A stretch of 64,000 nucleotides of DNA from an uncultured Bacteroidota bacterium (lineage in GTDB: Bacteria > Bacteroidota > Bacteroidia > Flavobacteriales > Flavobacteriaceae): assembly GCA_902613595.1 (NCBI GenBank), contig CACMHY010000005.1, forward strand, positions 26,768-90,767, read 5' to 3'. The notes under the pieces were generated by a model. It was given only the letters and a program-made list of their open reading frames with translations. It did not search any database and was not told the origin of the DNA. This document shows positions 61,939-64,000 of the stretch, one piece after another. The position numbers and the translations under genes were made by a program. The first letter of the stretch is position 1, and every line of letters begins with the position of its first letter.

Positions 61939-63102
61939 TTATTTTACTAGTTTTCCGTTTTTTACCCACAAATCGTCACCAACAGTTACTGTGGCGTCAG
62001 TAAAGAAATTCCACCTTACGTATCCTCCTTTTACTTTACCACCAAGTTCTGTATTATCACCAAGTGACAACCTTATTACTCCAGCTCCATATCCATAATA
62101 AGGAATCCATGGATCTTTTTCTGGAATTGAAAGAAGAGGATTAAAGCCTAAAGCGAATTCTCTAAAATATTGACCTGCTTCTCCAGCTAACTTCAATTCT
62201 TCTAAAACCGCTTCTTCACCTTTATTAGCAGTCAGGTTTTCAATCTTTCCTTTTTTGAAAGTAATTACTAATCCTTCAACAATTTTATCTTGCCATACAG
62301 AATTTGGAAAAGCAATAGTTCCTTCTACTGTATCTTCAATCGGAGCCACCCGAATAGCTCCAGGGGGCAATTCGATTTCTCTGTCAATTAAATTTTTATA
62401 AGTCTCCTTTTTATATGAGGCATCTCCGTCTTGTTTTGTCACTGGGCGATTTCCAATTCTAAATTTAATATCTGTACCTAGAGGTGTTGTAACATTTATT
62501 AAGTTTTCTCTGAGAGCATTTTCAAAAATTCTTTGTCTTTTTCCAAGTTCGGTGTAATCAGTTTTAAGTAAAACATCCTGATAGTATTTACTTATTTTGT
62601 CATCCACATCTAGAAGATTACCTGACAAGTCATAAGCACCTGCCCAGTGAAAATGAATTGTCCTTCCTTGATTTCTTTTTAAGACCTCTTGCATTGCAGA
62701 ATATTCCATGTGGGTTGGGTTTGCACCTGGGAGCATAATTCCCAAATCAACATTCATTAAATATTCAACTAACTCGTTTTTATTTTTTCCTGTACCTTTT
62801 TTTATAAAATCGGTTTGCCAATAATCTGGTTTAATAAGTGAGTCAACTGAAAATGTACCTAGATATTTAGCACCTGAATGATTAATTTTTTCTTCTAAAA
62901 GTGAGATAATCGGATCAAACTCCCCTGGCTTCGATATTAATAATACTTTTTCACCTTTTTTTAAATCACTCCTTTCAATTAGCTTATCAGAAATTAATTC
63001 CAAGTTCAGAAAAGAAAGGGACTCATTCGATTTTGTTTCATTTGTAAGTTTGCAACTACTTATAATTAAAAAGGCTACTGCATAAAGTAATATATCTTTC
63101 AA
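61939..63102 (-). CDS. M29-like aminopeptidase family lipoprotein
   Basis: A 387-residue lipoprotein (FLIISSCKLTNE). The central part has features of the thermophilic aminopeptidase (M29) fold: GIMLPGANPTHMEYSAMQ, TPLGTDIKFRIGNRPV, IELPPGAIRVAPIEDTVEGT, VEGLVITFKKGKIENLTA, FREFALGFNPLL and GAGVIRLSLGDNTELGG. In M29 enzymes the metal ligands are two Glu, two His and an Asp. Here I can see ALGFNP and SLGDN, but not all expected histidines, so it may be a binding or inactive form. The start is TTG at 63102. It lies downstream of the right-edge PorP gene on the same strand. Confidence 0.65.
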   Translation of the reverse strand: MKDILLYAVAFLIISSCKLTNETKSNESLSFLNLELISDKLIERSDLKKGEKVLLISKPGEFDPIISLLEEKINHSGAKYLGTFSVDSLIKPDYWQTDFIKKGTGKNKNELVEYLMNVDLGIMLPGANPTHMEYSAMQEVLKRNQGRTIHFHWAGAYDLSGNLLDVDDKISKYYQDVLLKTDYTELGKRQRIFENALRENLINVTTPLGTDIKFRIGNRPVTKQDGDASYKKETYKNLIDREIELPPGAIRVAPIEDTVEGTIAFPNSVWQDKIVEGLVITFKKGKIENLTANKGEEAVLEELKLAGEAGQYFREFALGFNPLLSIPEKDPWIPYYGYGAGVIRLSLGDNTELGGKVKGGYVRWNFFTDATVTVGDDLWVKNGKLVK

Positions 63103-63138
63103 ACTTTTAGTTGTTAAATTGGATTTGAATGAAATGAC

Positions 63139-64000
63139 CTAAAAGTTAAACTTTATAAAAAGTTCATTACCACTTCTTGTTACTGCAGCTTGACCGCTAG
63201 GAATTCCAAACTCATAAGCGTAAGCAACTGAGAGCCCAAATTTTGTTTTTACCATTAGAAGAAAATTTGTAAAGCCAATATTTTTATAGCCTGCTCCAAT
63301 TTCAAGAAAATTTTTAAAATCTAAAGTACCTCCAATATGCGTTTGGTTTTCACCATCAGGAATTAATTTTGTACTTATAAAAGGTTTTAATTTTGAGCCA
63401 AATACACCTACATCAAAAGAGGTTCCAGCAAGCAGATAAGTATTTGGTTTTTCTGAACCAACTAAAGCGTTGTCACTTACAAAATTAACAGGGTTTAAAA
63501 AATTAGGGATTGATGCTGAAAGAAAGAATGCTTTGGTTTTAAAAAGTGCTCCAAAACCTAAAACTGGGAAGACTGCGTTTCCGTCATTTGTTATAGCTGG
63601 GTTAGCTGTGTTTGTAATTCTTTCTAGACTTTCTATATCTGTAATTTTAGATGTTGCTCCAGCTTTAATTCCCAAAAAAAGTTTTGATTCTCCACCCATA
63701 CTTAATTGATAGCTAGCATCTACTGCATATAAGGTTCTTCTGTCAATAAAAACCTTATTTGTAATTACTGAGGCTCCAAGAGATAAGTTTTTCTTAGGAT
63801 TTCCACTGTAGAAAAAATAGCTTATAGATGGAGCCTGGGCTATTCCCTGCCAGTATGAACGTGAGGTAAAAGATACCTGCCTACCTTCACTTCCAACAAA
63901 GGCGGGATTAAAGGCGTTCATATTGAAACGCTCCATCAAAAGGTTTTCATTTACTTGAGAAAATCCTGTAACACAAATAAATAAAAAGATGTAAAAAAGG
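63139..64000 (-). CDS. PorP/SprF-family T9SS outer-membrane protein (5' end outside window)
   Basis: The frame is open to the right edge. It shows a signal peptide (FLFICVTGFSQVNENL), then the PorP start MERFNMNAFNPAFVGSEGRQ, SRSYWQGIAQAPSISYFFY, and repeated beta-strands ending FIKFNF. PorP/SprF proteins are outer-membrane partners of T9SS, in particular for type B cargo. This copy has no interruption, unlike the one at 51.5-52.4 kb. Its start codon lies to the right of the window. Confidence 0.88.
   Translation of the reverse strand, partial: LFYIFLFICVTGFSQVNENLLMERFNMNAFNPAFVGSEGRQVSFTSRSYWQGIAQAPSISYFFYSGNPKKNLSLGASVITNKVFIDRRTLYAVDASYQLSMGGESKLFLGIKAGATSKITDIESLERITNTANPAITNDGNAVFPVLGFGALFKTKAFFLSASIPNFLNPVNFVSDNALVGSEKPNTYLLAGTSFDVGVFGSKLKPFISTKLIPDGENQTHIGGTLDFKNFLEIGAGYKNIGFTNFLLMVKTKFGLSVAYAYEFGIPSGQAAVTRSGNELFIKFNF

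Overview
The window looks like a chromosomal segment of a marine-type member of the Flavobacteriia (Bacteroidota). The evidence is a very AT-rich, gene-dense sequence with few Shine-Dalgarno sites, and promoters of the Bacteroidota type (TTTG, a 17-18 base spacer, then TAnnTTTG). Family content agrees: type IX secretion (T9SS) cargo and PorP/SprF proteins, a T9SS plug-domain protein, a bifunctional DAHP synthase/chorismate mutase, a six-subunit Na+-pumping NADH:quinone reductase and DUF6702. I cannot name the species.

Layout. Positions 1-8574 hold aromatic amino-acid synthesis (partial gene), a DUF975-like membrane protein, a desaturase/aminotransferase/Sua5 run, rsmG, and a plug/apaG/pruA run. 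Positions 8743-14632 are the nqrABCDEF operon behind a well-formed promoter. The flavin transferase ApbE, which loads FMN onto NqrB and NqrC, lies at about 18 kb with a small companion protein, separated from nqr by an M16 peptidase on the other strand. Positions 19049-28752 carry a methyltransferase, map, gpmI, rsgA, dtd, murB, an aminotransferase and valS. Positions 28749-33197 form an rsfS-ftsH-LUD-cdsA-psd operon (membrane proteostasis and phospholipid synthesis). Positions 33254-39196 carry birA, pyrE, a NUDIX gene, coaD, ddl, a PASTA protein, a pseudouridine synthase and yaaA. Positions 39259-47569 hold an M15 peptidase, a GNAT enzyme, a CarboxypepD-like/DUF6702/M1 peptidase trio, tatA and several small enzymes. 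A second M1 peptidase occupies 47562-49256.

The accessory part is 49335-64000. It contains a T9SS cassette on the minus strand: a 2117-residue surface protein with tandem Calx-beta-like repeats, thrombospondin-type-3-like calcium motifs and a type B C-terminal sorting domain; then a PorP/SprF protein; then a PD40/OmpA protein that carries a SPOR domain nested inside its OmpA domain. The PorP/SprF gene is interrupted by an apparent one-base insertion in an A5 run. Just upstream on the same strand is a 53-codon reading frame with a CxCxxCxC motif, then a non-coding stretch with hairpins and a tRNA-Val(GAC). A second, intact PorP/SprF gene runs off the right edge.

Most of the window is ordinary core genome. 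The parts most worth a second look are the adhesin cassette with its broken PorP/SprF gene, the nested SPOR/OmpA architecture, and the cysteine-rich small frame with the structured non-coding stretch beside it.
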